Below, piece by piece: positions 8,391 through 18,274 of a stretch of DNA of 64,000 bases. Location: positions 3,286,001 through 3,350,000 of the forward strand of contig CBDCSD010000002.1 of NCBI GenBank assembly GCA_965221345.1. Direction: 5' to 3'. The position numbers and the translations under genes are program-made. Position 1 is the stretch's first letter; each line of letters opens with the position of its first letter. Source of the DNA: Bin5 sp965221345 (GTDB taxonomy: Bacteria > Chloroflexota > Anaerolineae > Caldilineales > Caldilineaceae). Below the pieces are notes generated by a model that made no database searches, was not told where the DNA came from, and saw nothing but the letters and a program-made list of their open reading frames with translations.

Positions 8391-9799
8391 GTAGCATCCT
8401 CGATCCGCCAGGTCGTTCCGTTTTGTGTGTCCTCCAATTGAACCGATAGAGCCGCCAGCCCTTCCCGTACCTGGTCGGCTATTGCCCACTGCTTCTCCTG
8501 CCGCAGCTCGGTGCGCACCGATATCAGCAGATCTATGAATGGCTTTGCCGCAAGTGCGTCGCCCTCTGAACTGCCGGAATCCTCCAACGAAAGGCCGAAA
8601 ACACCAGCCAGTTCCCGCAGCGTCTCCTGTGCTGCCTGGAAAAACGGGCCGGAGACGCCAGCAGTCCTGGCTGTATTAGTCGCTCTCACCAGCTCGAACA
8701 GATGCGCCAAGGCCGCACTTGTGTTGAAATCGTCATCCATCGCCTGCCGAAATCCACTGCGAGCGGCTTCGGTTACTTCTCGCAATGTGTTGGCTTCTTC
8801 GCCTACCGCGATGGTTCCTGTGGCCGGGCGCAGTCCCCCCCGCAGGCGGGCAGTGCTGCGAGCTGCCGCGGCTATGGACACGTCTGTATACGCCACAGGC
8901 TTGCGATAGTGTCCCGAGAATATCAACATGCGCAGAGCGTCTGCTGAATGCTGTTGCAGAAAACTGTCAATTGTAATGAGATTCCCCAAAGATTTGCTCA
9001 TCTTTTCGCCGGAAAGTTGCACCATCCCATTGTGAACCCAGTATCTGGCAAAGGGCTTTCCGGTAAGACTCTCGCTCTGAGCTATCTCGTTCTCGTGATG
9101 AGGGAAAATCAGGTCATTGCCGCCGCCGTGAATGTCAATCGTTTCGCCGAGATGGTGCAAGCACATGACCGAGCATTCGATATGCCAACCTGGCCGACCT
9201 GGACCCCATGGGCTTTCCCAGGAAGGCTCACCTTCTTTGGCTCCCTTCCACAACGCGAAATCAGCGGCATTTTCCTTCCGTTCATCCGTTTCGACCCGCG
9301 TCCCGGTCATGGCCTCCTCCTGCCGGCGCCGGCTGAGTTTACCATAATCGTCGTCGTTTGCGACGCGAAAGTAGACGCTTCCATCCATTTCGTACGCGTA
9401 TTCGGCTTCGCCTAACTCTCCAATTGTCCGGATGATGTTCGAAATCTCACTGGTCACGCGCGGGTATGTGTTTGCCGGTTTTATATTAAGATCGCTTAGA
9501 TGCATCAAGTACTTGTCCGTGTAAAACTGCGCCAGTTCAAATGGATCCTGACCAGTTTCCTGGGCCCGGACTATGATCTTGTCATCCACGTCGGTGAAAT
9601 TCATTACGTATATAACTTCGTAGCCAATGTATTCGAGATATCGACGGATCATATCAAAGACGATGGCACTCATTGCATGGCCAATATGGGCGTCAGCGTA
9701 AACTGTCGGCCCGCAGACGTACATGCGCACGCGCCCCTCTTCTACAGATTCAAACGGTTCCCGCAGTCGAGTCAGCGTATTGTAGATGTTGAGCGTCAT
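8387..9799 (-). CDS. cysS: Cysteinyl-tRNA synthetase
   Basis: A 470-residue class I aminoacyl-tRNA synthetase that charges tRNA-Cys. The zinc/cysteine-binding start MYVCGPTVY, the HIGH motif (residues 38-41), the WHIECSVMC zinc ligands, the GGGNDLIFPHHENE block and the KMSKS loop (about 265-270) are all present. The length matches the family. It is the first gene of a coupled pair with rlmB, a common arrangement in Gram-positive and related bacteria. Confidence 0.97.
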   Translation of the reverse strand: MTLNIYNTLTRLREPFESVEEGRVRMYVCGPTVYADAHIGHAMSAIVFDMIRRYLEYIGYEVIYVMNFTDVDDKIIVRAQETGQDPFELAQFYTDKYLMHLSDLNIKPANTYPRVTSEISNIIRTIGELGEAEYAYEMDGSVYFRVANDDDYGKLSRRRQEEAMTGTRVETDERKENAADFALWKGAKEGEPSWESPWGPGRPGWHIECSVMCLHHLGETIDIHGGGNDLIFPHHENEIAQSESLTGKPFARYWVHNGMVQLSGEKMSKSLGNLITIDSFLQQHSADALRMLIFSGHYRKPVAYTDVSIAAAARSTARLRGGLRPATGTIAVGEEANTLREVTEAARSGFRQAMDDDFNTSAALAHLFELVRATNTARTAGVSGPFFQAAQETLRELAGVFGLSLEDSGSSEGDALAAKPFIDLLISVRTELRQEKQWAIADQVREGLAALSVQLEDTQNGTTWRIEDAT

Positions 9800-9862
9800 C
9801 GGTTCCCTTGTCGTTGGCTAACTGAGTCGTAGGCTAACTAAAATGTCAAGTAAGTTGTCGCC

Positions 9863-10993
9863 CTATTGACGTACCGAGTCGAATACCCTTTGGCGCTCAT
9901 GCACCTCTTCCGGTACGGCAAAAATAAGTCGCCCCGCATTCGTCTGCAACACCTTCGTTACTCGCACAGAAAGCCGTGCCCCCATGTGGCGCCTCCCCTG
10001 CTCGACAACCACCATCGTCCCATCATCCAGATAGCCGACTCCCTGATTCATCTCCTTTCCTTCCTGAATCACGTGGATAGTCATCTCTTCTCCGGGAAGG
10101 ACCACGGATTTTACCGCGTTGGCCAGTTCGTTTATGTTCAATACTCGAACGCCCTGAAGTTTGGCCACACGGTTCAAATTGTAATCATTCGTTACAATTG
10201 CTGCGCTCATTTCACGGCCCAGGTAAACCAGTTTTTCATCAACCTGCTGGGCCTCCGCTGGATCCTGGTCCAAGAAGACTATTTCAACCTCGTCAATCTG
10301 TTGCAGCCGGTCGAGAATTTCAAGTCCTCTCCTTCCACGGTTTCGCCGCAACACTTCCGCCGAATCCGCAATGTATTGAAGCTCATTGAGGATGAACCGT
10401 GGAACTGCCAGTATCGCCCATAGAAAACCGGTCTCGGCTACATCAGCAATCCGTCCGTCAATTATCACACTTGTATCCAACAACATCATTTCCGAGTACT
10501 GCTTCCGACCGGCCTTGTCAAAAAGAGGCAGCTTTGGCAAATCCTGCTTGTTTTCGCCCCCGTCTGGGAATTGGAATAAGTTGAGTATCTCGCGGTGGCG
10601 CAACACCATCATAGTGACGCCGAGATAGCCCATCACGATGACGCCGACGAAGGGCAAAATTGTACCGAATGGATTTGGTAGCAGCGACAAAGGATAGGCC
10701 AGGAGCGCGGCAATGGCTAACCCAATTGCCATGCCCGCAGTCGCAGCCATGAGCTGAACAGTGGGTATCTGTCGCAAACTGGATCGAAGAGCGTTGGCTG
10801 GTTTTACTGTCAGCCACGGTGCGCCTACTAGTCCAACGACTCCACTGGCGATGACTATCGGAACGATGAGGCGCGCTGACGAGAGCGTCAAGCTCTTAAG
10901 TGCGTCGACACCCGCAATCTGCCTGCCCAGTTCCCACCCCAGCAGGACAAAGACGAAGGTGACCAGCACCCTCAGAAGCAACGCCCAACGCAT
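9863..10993 (-). CDS. PIN/TRAM domain membrane protein (YacL-like)
   Basis: A 376-residue protein with about four membrane segments (roughly residues 5-25, 40-60, 82-102 and 110-130). A PIN nuclease domain follows, starting LLDTSVIIDGRI with acidic residues D173 and D179. A C-terminal TRAM domain comes next (from about MTIHVIQEGKEMNQG). This is the YacL family, conserved in Firmicutes, Actinobacteria and Chloroflexota; its cellular role is poorly defined, probably RNA cleavage at the membrane. In other genomes it often neighbours cysS/rlmB or ispD, which fits here. Confidence 0.9.
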   Translation of the reverse strand: MRWALLLRVLVTFVFVLLGWELGRQIAGVDALKSLTLSSARLIVPIVIASGVVGLVGAPWLTVKPANALRSSLRQIPTVQLMAATAGMAIGLAIAALLAYPLSLLPNPFGTILPFVGVIVMGYLGVTMMVLRHREILNLFQFPDGGENKQDLPKLPLFDKAGRKQYSEMMLLDTSVIIDGRIADVAETGFLWAILAVPRFILNELQYIADSAEVLRRNRGRRGLEILDRLQQIDEVEIVFLDQDPAEAQQVDEKLVYLGREMSAAIVTNDYNLNRVAKLQGVRVLNINELANAVKSVVLPGEEMTIHVIQEGKEMNQGVGYLDDGTMVVVEQGRRHMGARLSVRVTKVLQTNAGRLIFAVPEEVHERQRVFDSVRQ

Positions 10994-11179
10994 ATTCCAG
11001 CCCTCCAGGATTACGAAGTAGAAAAAAACGCAATGAATTCATAATACAGCATCTGAACTGAGAGCGCAATGCCGACTTTACAATCCATAATTGTAAGCCG
11101 AACCGAAATTCTCCACACTCTGGGCAGCACAAGTTCCGAACTATTCGAGGTTGATCTTTCAGGAAATTCCCCGTCCAGA

Positions 11180-12316
11180 TCACTCTTCCTGCAAAGATTG
11201 ATACAATGCCAACACCTCCCGGGCGGTGTGGTGAGCCGAAAAGCGCTGGCTGTGCTGACGTGCGGCGCGCGCCATCTCTGTTCGCAATTCCGGGTCCCGC
11301 GCCATCCGCATAATGCGAAGGCCGAAACTGAGGTCGTTGTTGGCCGTCAGAAACCCAGTTTTCTCGTCCACAATCATGTCTGCGACACCCGGCGAGTCTA
11401 TCCCAATCGCTGGCAGGCCCGCGGCTGCCGCTTCGATAAATGTCAGTGGATGGACCTCGCTTACACTCGCGGACACAAAAAAATCTGCCACGCAAAGGAG
11501 GCTTCCGATCCGTTCGTACGAGATAGGCCCGGTGAACGTTACCCGACCGCCAAGACCTGAATTGGCTGCCAGCTGACGGCACTCCTCCAGGGATGGACCA
11601 CCCCCTACCAGCAGGAGGTGGAGGCGAGGGATTTCACTCTTCAGGGCAGCAAAAATTCCCAATAAGCGGTCCACTGCCTTTTCACGACTGATCCGTCCTA
11701 CATAGACGCCCACCACTGCTTGCACAGGAATACCAAATTCGTCCCTTGTCGCCTTCTGTTCCGGCTTTTGAAACTGCCCCAACTCAATTCCGTTTGGAAT
11801 GACAGCAACGCGCCCTTGGATTCCCCAAGTTTGCATCACCGCGGCTGCACTTTGGCTTGGGGCTATAATGGCACTGCAGCGTTGGCTGAATCGCTGAAAG
11901 AAAGCCTGAAACGCCGTGTCGGAGATAGTTTCCGGCAGGAGAGGAAGATGCTGCTGCACATAGAGATCGTAGCGGGTATGACTGGTGAAAACCAATGGGA
12001 TGTCATATCGCCGGGAAAACGTGAGACCAAAGCTGCCACTCATAAACGGATGGTGGACATGAATAACGTCCATCCGCTTGAGTATGTCACGGCAGCGAGA
12101 ATCAACGCGGACCGTCAGATGATATCCGGTATCGGCAATGGGTATGCTGGGCAAACGGATGACATTGCTCTCGTCCTCAGCACTCTTGTCCTGATCAGGA
12201 ACAAAGAGATAGACCTGTTCTCCCCAGCGGTCGAAATGCTCCTTCAGCAAGCCTACGTGGTTGACGACTCCATTGATGTGGGGCTTGTAAATGTCGCTAA
12301 AGAGGGCAATTCGCAT
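11180..12316 (-). CDS. Glycosyltransferase family 4
   Basis: A 378-residue GT-B fold retaining glycosyltransferase. The N-terminal acceptor domain begins MRIALFSDIYKPHINGVVNHV. The donor-side signature EVHPLTFIEAAAAGLPAIG carries the conserved pair of glutamates. Close relatives act in glycolipid (for example diglucosyl-diacylglycerol) or mannosyl lipid synthesis, but the sugar and acceptor cannot be read from the sequence. I chose the ATG at 12316 because GGAGAAGG lies upstream and the family begins with MRIA; an in-frame extension to 12403 has no such support. Confidence 0.88.
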   Translation of the reverse strand: MRIALFSDIYKPHINGVVNHVGLLKEHFDRWGEQVYLFVPDQDKSAEDESNVIRLPSIPIADTGYHLTVRVDSRCRDILKRMDVIHVHHPFMSGSFGLTFSRRYDIPLVFTSHTRYDLYVQQHLPLLPETISDTAFQAFFQRFSQRCSAIIAPSQSAAAVMQTWGIQGRVAVIPNGIELGQFQKPEQKATRDEFGIPVQAVVGVYVGRISREKAVDRLLGIFAALKSEIPRLHLLLVGGGPSLEECRQLAANSGLGGRVTFTGPISYERIGSLLCVADFFVSASVSEVHPLTFIEAAAAGLPAIGIDSPGVADMIVDEKTGFLTANNDLSFGLRIMRMARDPELRTEMARAARQHSQRFSAHHTAREVLALYQSLQEE

Positions 12317-12585
12317 ATAGTAACTAACCTTCTCCTTTCCAGAAAGCTGAAACCTCCAAAATGGCGGAAGACTCTTAGAAAATCGAACCTGGTCCGTCGC
12401 CAACGGAGACGAACTCTTCCAAAGCCCGTCAACAACTCATCGCGCGTTCAACACTAAATACGTTTCGGAATGAGAAATGTTGCTACTTCGCCTCGAATGC
12501 AAGAAAAGGGTCTCTCGAAAACGCTCATTTACGGCTTGCCTCGACCGAAAGCAGATTCACCCTGGAGTCAGTAACTACCTCCCAA

Positions 12586-13026
12586 TCACGCTTGGGCGTC
12601 TCTCAGAGTCCTGGACGTCAGAGCCCAGCAGTAGAGCAGGCGCGGGCCAACCACAATCAAGGTAGTAAAGGCAAGAGCCGTAAACACAAACGGCCACTTG
12701 ACGCCATCGTCAAAAAATAATACCCGTAGGCCAAAGGCGACTAAGTCCCCAACAAGCAATGTCAAGATCGAATTAATCATAAAGCGACGCGGCCTGATTT
12801 GACCTGCGCGCGGGTAAGCGCCGAAAACCATCGCCGCAGCCCCCCACCCTACCAGAAACGGCGCGACGATGCGAGGGGCGTTCATCAGCCAGTCCACCGG
12901 CCCTCCCGCGCTATGAAACATATCCCCAACAATGGCGAACAACAGGAATGCGAGCACATCGCTGACAGCCAGCACCCGCGTCGACATTCTGGCACTGAAA
13001 TGGTTGACACCGGTATTACCGTTCAT
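12586..13026 (-). CDS. DUF3054 family membrane protein
   Basis: A 146-residue integral membrane protein with four hydrophobic segments and the family's conserved pattern: VSDVLAFLLFAIVGD at the start and APFLVGWGAAAMVFGAY in the second helix. This matches DUF3054, a small four-helix family of unknown function in Actinobacteria and Chloroflexota. An alternative start is ATG at 12987 (MSTRVLAVSD), which would remove a polar N-terminus of 13 residues. Confidence 0.75.
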   Translation of the reverse strand: MNGNTGVNHFSARMSTRVLAVSDVLAFLLFAIVGDMFHSAGGPVDWLMNAPRIVAPFLVGWGAAAMVFGAYPRAGQIRPRRFMINSILTLLVGDLVAFGLRVLFFDDGVKWPFVFTALAFTTLIVVGPRLLYCWALTSRTLRDAQA

Positions 13027-13223
13027 CTATGAGAGTTGTTCTCCTAAGTGCTTTTACCTGGCCTATCCGGTCGTTTCGAAATGGGCTTCCGCCCCGGCAG
13101 CTTTCCCCCGCTGTCGCACCGATCTTTCCGAACGTGAGCGAGATTGGACTTGCCAAACGAATCCAGGACTTCTACTATACCATATCGGAAGGAAGTTTCA
13201 GCCATTCGCAAGGAAATGGGCCC

Positions 13224-14600
13224 ATGGCACAACCCCTCTCGGAGACATTCCTGACCGGCTTGCAATGCCTTCGTTGTGGGCAGTTTTTCCAGCCTGACTC
13301 GGTCGAGTATGTCTGCCCCTGCCGTCCCAACCTCGGCAGTGACCTAGGCCATCTGGACGCCGTCTATGATTACGAAGCTGTCGCGGCTATGCGAAATGGA
13401 AACTCTGGCGGCGGAAAGTCCGGCGCCATGGCACCGCCCGCTTCCGACTCCGCCAGTTCGCAGTCTCCTCCGTCACAGTTCTCCGTCCAAACTCTCGAGC
13501 GATGGTGGCCATTGCTGCCGGTACGTCCAGAATCTCTTCCACCACTACCCGTTGGAGACACTCCTTTGCTACCCGCCCGTCGTCTCGCCGACGCGATGGG
13601 GCTGAACCACCTGTATATCAAGGACGACGGCCGCAATCCATCCGGCTCCTTCAAGGATCGGGCATCGGCCATCGCAGTTGCTCGTGCCCGCGAGACAGGG
13701 CGGGAAGTGATCGCCACGGCAAGCACCGGCAACGCCGCGGCCGCGCTGGCCGCTATGGGTGCGGCGGCCGCCCACTCTACTGTTATTTTCGTTCCCCGTT
13801 CGGCGCCTCAGGCCAAGATCGCCCAACTCCTGGTCTATGGCAGCCGGGTTCTGGCAGTCGACGGCTCGTACGACGATGCCTTCGATCTCTGCGTGCGCGC
13901 CAGCGAAGAATTCGGCTGGTACAATCGAAATACAGGCTTTAACCCATTAATGACGGAAGGCAAAAAGACGGTAAGTTTCGAGATTGCCGCGCAGCTCTTC
14001 GAGCCCAAGGACCATCCACGTCGGGGAGAAAGTGACGGACACAGCTCACCATTTGCGTCACCTGACTCCGTTTTCGTCTCCGTCGGCGACGGTTCGATCA
14101 TCGGCGGCGTCTATAAGGGATTCCAGGAGATGCACGCTCTAGGTTGGATCGACCGTGTCCCGCGTATTTTCGGCGTACAGTCCACCGCCAGCGCCGCCAT
14201 TCACAACGCTTGGCGCGACGGCTTGGACCTGCCCGTGCCTGTCAAGGCGACGACGGCCGCCGACTCGATCAGCGTAAACAGTCCCCGTGACGCGGTCAAA
14301 GCTCTTCGGGCTGTACGGGAAAGCGGCGGGGCCTTTGTGCTTGTCGAAGACGAGGCGATTCTCCAGGCGATCCTGCCCTTGGCCCGTTTGGGCGGAGTCT
14401 TTGGCGAACCGGCCGGCGCAGCGGCCCTTGCCGGCCTGCAGGCGGCCCAAAGCCAAGGACTCGTTCATCATGACGAAACTGTTGTCGTCATCAACACTGG
14501 CAGCGGACTGAAAGACGTACCCGCGGCCATGCGTATAGCCGGGGAACCTATCGTCATTCCGCCAACATTGGATGCTGTGGCAGAGAGTCTGAAGATATGA
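13224..14600 (+). CDS. thrC: Threonine synthase
   Basis: A 458-residue fold-type II PLP enzyme that converts O-phosphohomoserine to threonine. The PLP lysine is K144 in NPSGSFKDRAS; STGNAAAALAAMG is the phosphate-cup region and NTGSGLKDVP the C-terminal block. Residues 15-33 carry CLRC...CPC, a zinc-ribbon-like N-terminus seen in many class II threonine synthases. I chose the ATG at 13224; the frame is open back to 13029, but that region is not threonine-synthase-like. The gene is divergent from the DUF3054 gene and lies 223 bp before another PLP enzyme of the same fold. Confidence 0.92.
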   Translation: MAQPLSETFLTGLQCLRCGQFFQPDSVEYVCPCRPNLGSDLGHLDAVYDYEAVAAMRNGNSGGGKSGAMAPPASDSASSQSPPSQFSVQTLERWWPLLPVRPESLPPLPVGDTPLLPARRLADAMGLNHLYIKDDGRNPSGSFKDRASAIAVARARETGREVIATASTGNAAAALAAMGAAAAHSTVIFVPRSAPQAKIAQLLVYGSRVLAVDGSYDDAFDLCVRASEEFGWYNRNTGFNPLMTEGKKTVSFEIAAQLFEPKDHPRRGESDGHSSPFASPDSVFVSVGDGSIIGGVYKGFQEMHALGWIDRVPRIFGVQSTASAAIHNAWRDGLDLPVPVKATTAADSISVNSPRDAVKALRAVRESGGAFVLVEDEAILQAILPLARLGGVFGEPAGAAALAGLQAAQSQGLVHHDETVVVINTGSGLKDVPAAMRIAGEPIVIPPTLDAVAESLKI

Positions 14601-14823
14601 ACCTTTCCTTGCTGACAGTGGTGGACCCGCTACCGGCTCCCTCTATGGAGGGCGTCCCAAAACCTTCCTGTTCAGTTGACTATCCTGTGTGTACCACTCG
14701 AACAATCCGCCTGAGCCGCCTCAGGTTCGCCAGACTCCAGTCCATCTGTTACGATTAGGAAACCGTTCGCTTAGTTTTCATTTGTGATGAACTGCCCCGA
14801 TCTCATGCAGGGGAGAACACGCC

Positions 14824-16215
14824 TTGAACCAACCTATCGTACCCGGCCCAACTTACGCGGAAATGCGCGATCCTACCCTCCTGCCAACCGGCGTTCGTAC
14901 GGCTGCCACAGCCGCCTTGACTGCTAGCGAGCTGGCCCCACTCAACCTCTTCAACGTCAACTGGAAAAATACCGGCACAGAGGTAGAGAGCATCATCCTG
15001 CCAAAGGAGTTAACCGGCGTCCAGGCCAATATAATCGTTCTCAGCGGCCGCAACTTCCCAAGTGGTTCAATGAAAGTCGGGCCTGCCTACACAACCCTGG
15101 CCGAGGCCGAGGCATTGAACGGTTTGCGACCGGGCGACCGCAGCATCATCGGCCCCAGCACAGGCAACTTCGGCATCGGAACGGCCTACGTAAGCGCGCT
15201 AAAAGGCTACCAGGCCGTTGTCGTGATGCCAGACACGATGAGCCAGGAACGGTACGAACGCATCCGCAAATACGGTGGTGAACTGGACCTTACGCCTGGC
15301 ACCGAATCGGACGTAATCCTGACTCTGGAACGTACCCACAATGAATACGTAAGCAAGCCGGAACAGTATGTAGTCCTCGCACAGTTCGAACTAATGCCCA
15401 ACTACCGCTTTCACCGCTACGTCACCGGCGATGCAGTTGAAAGGTCCGCCGCCAATGTGGGCAACGGCCAGGTTGCTGCCTTTGTCAGCGCGCCCGGCAG
15501 TGCCGGCACGCTCGCAGCAGGGGATTATGTCAAGTCACTCTACCCCGACGCCCGAACGGTAGCGCTTGAACCTCGACAGTGCGCGACCCTCTTCAACGGC
15601 GGCCAGGGCCAGCACCGTATCGAAGGCATCGGCGACAAGATGGTTACCCTCATCCATAACGTTTACAACAACGATCTGCTGATGCTCATCAACGATGAGG
15701 AGACCGTGCAGGGGATGGAAGTGATCCAATCGGGGACGGATGCGCTGGTCGACCGGCTCGGGGTCGGAAGTGCTGAAGCACAGGCGCTGCGCGGCAAGTT
15801 TGGCCCCAGCTGCATTTGCAACATCATCGGCGCCGTCAAGACGGCCAAATATCTTGGGCTGGGCCCGCAGGACAACGTCGTCACCATTGCAACTGACAGC
15901 TACGACCGCTACCCGTCGGTCAGCGCAGACCTCTACCAGCGCCTCGGCGGCCGGCCGGACCTGAATACACTGGAAACCTGGGCCAAGGCGGTATTTCTTG
16001 GCGCGTCAACAGGAGAGATCATTGACCTGAACCGGGCCGGTGAACACGAACGGCTTCAGACGATGAAACTAGACCTGTGGACCCGTTTCGGCTACAGCCG
16101 CGACTTTATCGAGCGGATGGCCAGCCAGATCTTCTGGGATGATGAGTTCGGCAAAATCGAGGAAATCGACCCGGTGATCGCCGAAATCCGCGGAAACCTG
16201 CCGCAGTCCATCTAA
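14824..16215 (+). CDS. PLP-dependent cysteine-synthase-like enzyme with atypical active site
   Basis: A 463-residue protein of fold-type II PLP enzymes (the cysteine synthase/threonine dehydratase superfamily). The likely Schiff-base lysine is K84 in FPSGSMKVGPA, which replaces the usual NPTGSxKDR block. The phosphate-binding turn GPSTGNFGIGTA (110-121) follows. A cofactor loop SAPGSAGTLAAGDYV is at about 220. It is longer than OAS sulfhydrylases and has a helical C-terminal extension. The start is a TTG, with GGGGAG upstream. It sits just after thrC, so a role in threonine or sulfur amino acid metabolism is likely, but the reaction is unknown. Confidence 0.75.
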   Translation: MNQPIVPGPTYAEMRDPTLLPTGVRTAATAALTASELAPLNLFNVNWKNTGTEVESIILPKELTGVQANIIVLSGRNFPSGSMKVGPAYTTLAEAEALNGLRPGDRSIIGPSTGNFGIGTAYVSALKGYQAVVVMPDTMSQERYERIRKYGGELDLTPGTESDVILTLERTHNEYVSKPEQYVVLAQFELMPNYRFHRYVTGDAVERSAANVGNGQVAAFVSAPGSAGTLAAGDYVKSLYPDARTVALEPRQCATLFNGGQGQHRIEGIGDKMVTLIHNVYNNDLLMLINDEETVQGMEVIQSGTDALVDRLGVGSAEAQALRGKFGPSCICNIIGAVKTAKYLGLGPQDNVVTIATDSYDRYPSVSADLYQRLGGRPDLNTLETWAKAVFLGASTGEIIDLNRAGEHERLQTMKLDLWTRFGYSRDFIERMASQIFWDDEFGKIEEIDPVIAEIRGNLPQSI

Positions 16216-16309
16216 TTCTTAACTTACTCAAAATGGGGATTTCTGCTGGTTGAAGAGTGGCGCTTGGAAAGTCCGGTTTCCACTGGCTGAATAAGCAGTT
16301 GGCCGCGTG

Positions 16310-17623
16310 TCAGTCACTTTCCCGCAGAACAGGGTATTCGCCGCCGGCAGAGCGGACGAGCAGCCGCTCTCCAGCCGTAGTTTGCTCCGGCGCGCTTACC
16401 ACAGCACCATCAGTCCGCTGTACAATACTAAAACCGCGCGACAGAACGCTGGCAGGATTGAGACCTCCAAGCCTCGCCTCGCCCGAAACCAGTTGCGCTT
16501 GCCGTCGACCTAGTTCACCCACCATGGCCCGCCTGAAGCGATCCTCTGCATCATCCAAGCGCTGACGAGCCAGGTCGATCTGTCGCTGCGGCGCGGCCCG
16601 GTCCAGCCGGCGGCCCAACTCTTGCCACTGCGTCGAACGCTCGGCCACGACCCCCGCTCCGCTTCGGAGCAACCAAGCCTGGGCCTGTCTGACTCCTTCG
16701 AGCATTTCCCAGCGATCGGGAGTTGCCGCGACAGCTGCTGCCGTCGGCGTAGGCGCACGCAAATCGGCGACGAAATCGGCAATCGTGAAATCGGTCTCAT
16801 GTCCGATCCCGGTCACTATCGGTGTCCCGCTTCCGGCTATCGCGTAGGCGACCTGTTCCTCGTTGAAGGCCCACAGATCCTCAATCGAGCCGCCCCCTCG
16901 CACAAGTAGAATCGTATCCAGAACTCCATCTTCTGGCCCACCCTGTCCGGCCTCTGAAACCGGAGATTCACTTCTGTTGTCGAGGGACAGCAGCGGCAGT
17001 TCAGCAAACTTGGCATCCGCGTAACCTTGGAAAGAGGTAGCATCGCCCGTGAATCTGTTGGCGGCCGCCAGGGCATTTGCAATCTGGCCCGGCGCATCCG
17101 TCCCTTGTACCTGAGTCGGAAACAGAACCGTTTCCACCAGGGGCCAGCGCTGGCCCAGGACGCGCAGCACGTCCTGCAGCGCAGCAGCTCCCAGGCTGGT
17201 GACGATCCCCAATCGTCGCGGCGCCACCGGTATCGGCCGCTTGCGCGTCGTTTCGAACAGACCCTCTGCGACCAGCCTTTCTTTCAGCGCCTCGAACTGT
17301 GCGTAGAGTTGCCCGCGGCCCGCCGGCCGGATCTCGTCCGCATAAAACTGGTAGCTGCCGCGCTCAGGATAGACGCCAACATAGCCGTGCGCCAGAATCT
17401 GATCACCCGCTCCGGGAAGCCACGAGTGGCGGTAGACGCTGCCCCGCCACATCACTGACGAGATAACCGCACCGCTGTCCTTCAAACTGAAATAGATGTG
17501 CCCGCTGGCTGCCTTCTTCCAACTGCTGACCTCAGCCGAAACCCAGACGTCCCGGAGCAGGTCATCCTCTTCAAATAGTGCCGATATTTTGGCTGTTAGC
17601 TGGGAGATAGTAACTGGATTCAT
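16310..17623 (-). CDS. xseA: Exodeoxyribonuclease VII large subunit
   Basis: A 437-residue catalytic subunit of exonuclease VII, which degrades single-stranded DNA from both ends. The N-terminal OB fold begins VTISQLTAKISALFEEDDLLRDVWVSAE (given only as the domain's extent, residues 3-30). The conserved core has GIVTSLGAAALQDV, LLVRGGGSIEDLWAFNEE and PIVTGIGHETDFTIADFVAD, and a coiled-coil region follows. I chose ATG 17623 since the family starts MNPVTISQL-like; the frame is open six codons further. No xseB is adjacent, which is unusual because the small subunit is often next door. Confidence 0.95.
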   Translation of the reverse strand: MNPVTISQLTAKISALFEEDDLLRDVWVSAEVSSWKKAASGHIYFSLKDSGAVISSVMWRGSVYRHSWLPGAGDQILAHGYVGVYPERGSYQFYADEIRPAGRGQLYAQFEALKERLVAEGLFETTRKRPIPVAPRRLGIVTSLGAAALQDVLRVLGQRWPLVETVLFPTQVQGTDAPGQIANALAAANRFTGDATSFQGYADAKFAELPLLSLDNRSESPVSEAGQGGPEDGVLDTILLVRGGGSIEDLWAFNEEQVAYAIAGSGTPIVTGIGHETDFTIADFVADLRAPTPTAAAVAATPDRWEMLEGVRQAQAWLLRSGAGVVAERSTQWQELGRRLDRAAPQRQIDLARQRLDDAEDRFRRAMVGELGRRQAQLVSGEARLGGLNPASVLSRGFSIVQRTDGAVVSAPEQTTAGERLLVRSAGGEYPVLRESD

Positions 17624-17716
17624 AGCCAGAAATTGTACCACATGCTCTGCCCGTTTACATTGGAGTCCCGCGCCCGACAGTTTTGCACTCAGCCTGGTCT
17701 ACGCAAGAAAGGCCGT

Positions 17717-17744
17717 CCATATATTGACAACTGTCTATATATGG
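17717..17744. promoter_or_regulatory. Palindromic operator in front of arsR
   Basis: CCATATATTGACA (17717-17729) and TGTCTATATATGG (17732-17744) form a 13-bp inverted repeat with one mismatch and a 2-bp centre. It overlaps the -35 box and spacer of the arsR promoter, as expected for an ArsR/SmtB autorepressor site. Confidence 0.7.
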
Positions 17745-17752
17745 ATTAAACT
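17724..17752 (+). promoter_or_regulatory. arsR promoter
   Basis: A consensus -35 box TTGACA (17724-17729) and TAAACT (17747-17752) are separated by 17 bp. The operator palindrome covers the -35 box and most of the spacer. The predicted start of transcription is near 17758, which makes the TTG frame start at 17762 nearly leaderless. Confidence 0.6.
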
Positions 17753-17845
17753 GTCAGGCAATTGGATGATTCAAAAAAGTCTCGCGTAACAGGATCGGCT
17801 GGTAGATTTACGAGAACTGCCCAGCAAGAGCACTTCTTACAAATT

Positions 17846-18274
17846 ATGGCAACAGAGTCGCTAGCAGTCAACCGATTGAAGATCGGCGAGAGCCATGGTC
17901 TCTCATTAGGCCATGGGAGAGACGCCCGGAATTCAACTTCCGGCTGTGAGATCTCGGATAGAGAGTTCGTCGACAATGACAGGGCAAGGGCACTGGCTGC
18001 AGCATTTAAGGCCATCGGCCATCCCGTACGTATGCGAATCCTGGAACTTTTGACGCGGCAGGAAGACCCTGTATGTGTCTGCGATATCGAAGCTCAGTTT
18101 GCCCTTACACAGCCAACGATTTCCCACCATTTGAGAGTTCTTCGCAAGGCGGGTCTCGTCGACAGCGAGCGCAAAGGCACCTGGATTTACTACACTGACA
18201 GAGTGGAAGGTGTCGGGCCGCTCCGCGCATTTCTGGATCATCTATTTCTCAGTTCCCCAACCACGGCAAGGTGA
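17846..18274 (+). CDS. arsR: ArsR-family metalloregulator
   Basis: A winged-helix repressor of the ArsR/SmtB family that releases DNA on binding As(III) or a similar ion. The core runs from about residue 46 (ARALAAAFKAIGHPVRMRILELL). The metal-site motif is VCVCD (Cys77 and Cys79), and the recognition helix region is ALTQPTISHHLRVLRKAGLV. I report the ATG at 17846 (142 residues). The frame is open to a TTG at 17762, and neither has a clear ribosome site, so the N-terminus is uncertain. The extra 45 residues before the core, including Cys34, are unusual. Arsenic is inferred from the downstream arsM. Confidence 0.85.
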   Translation: MATESLAVNRLKIGESHGLSLGHGRDARNSTSGCEISDREFVDNDRARALAAAFKAIGHPVRMRILELLTRQEDPVCVCDIEAQFALTQPTISHHLRVLRKAGLVDSERKGTWIYYTDRVEGVGPLRAFLDHLFLSSPTTAR

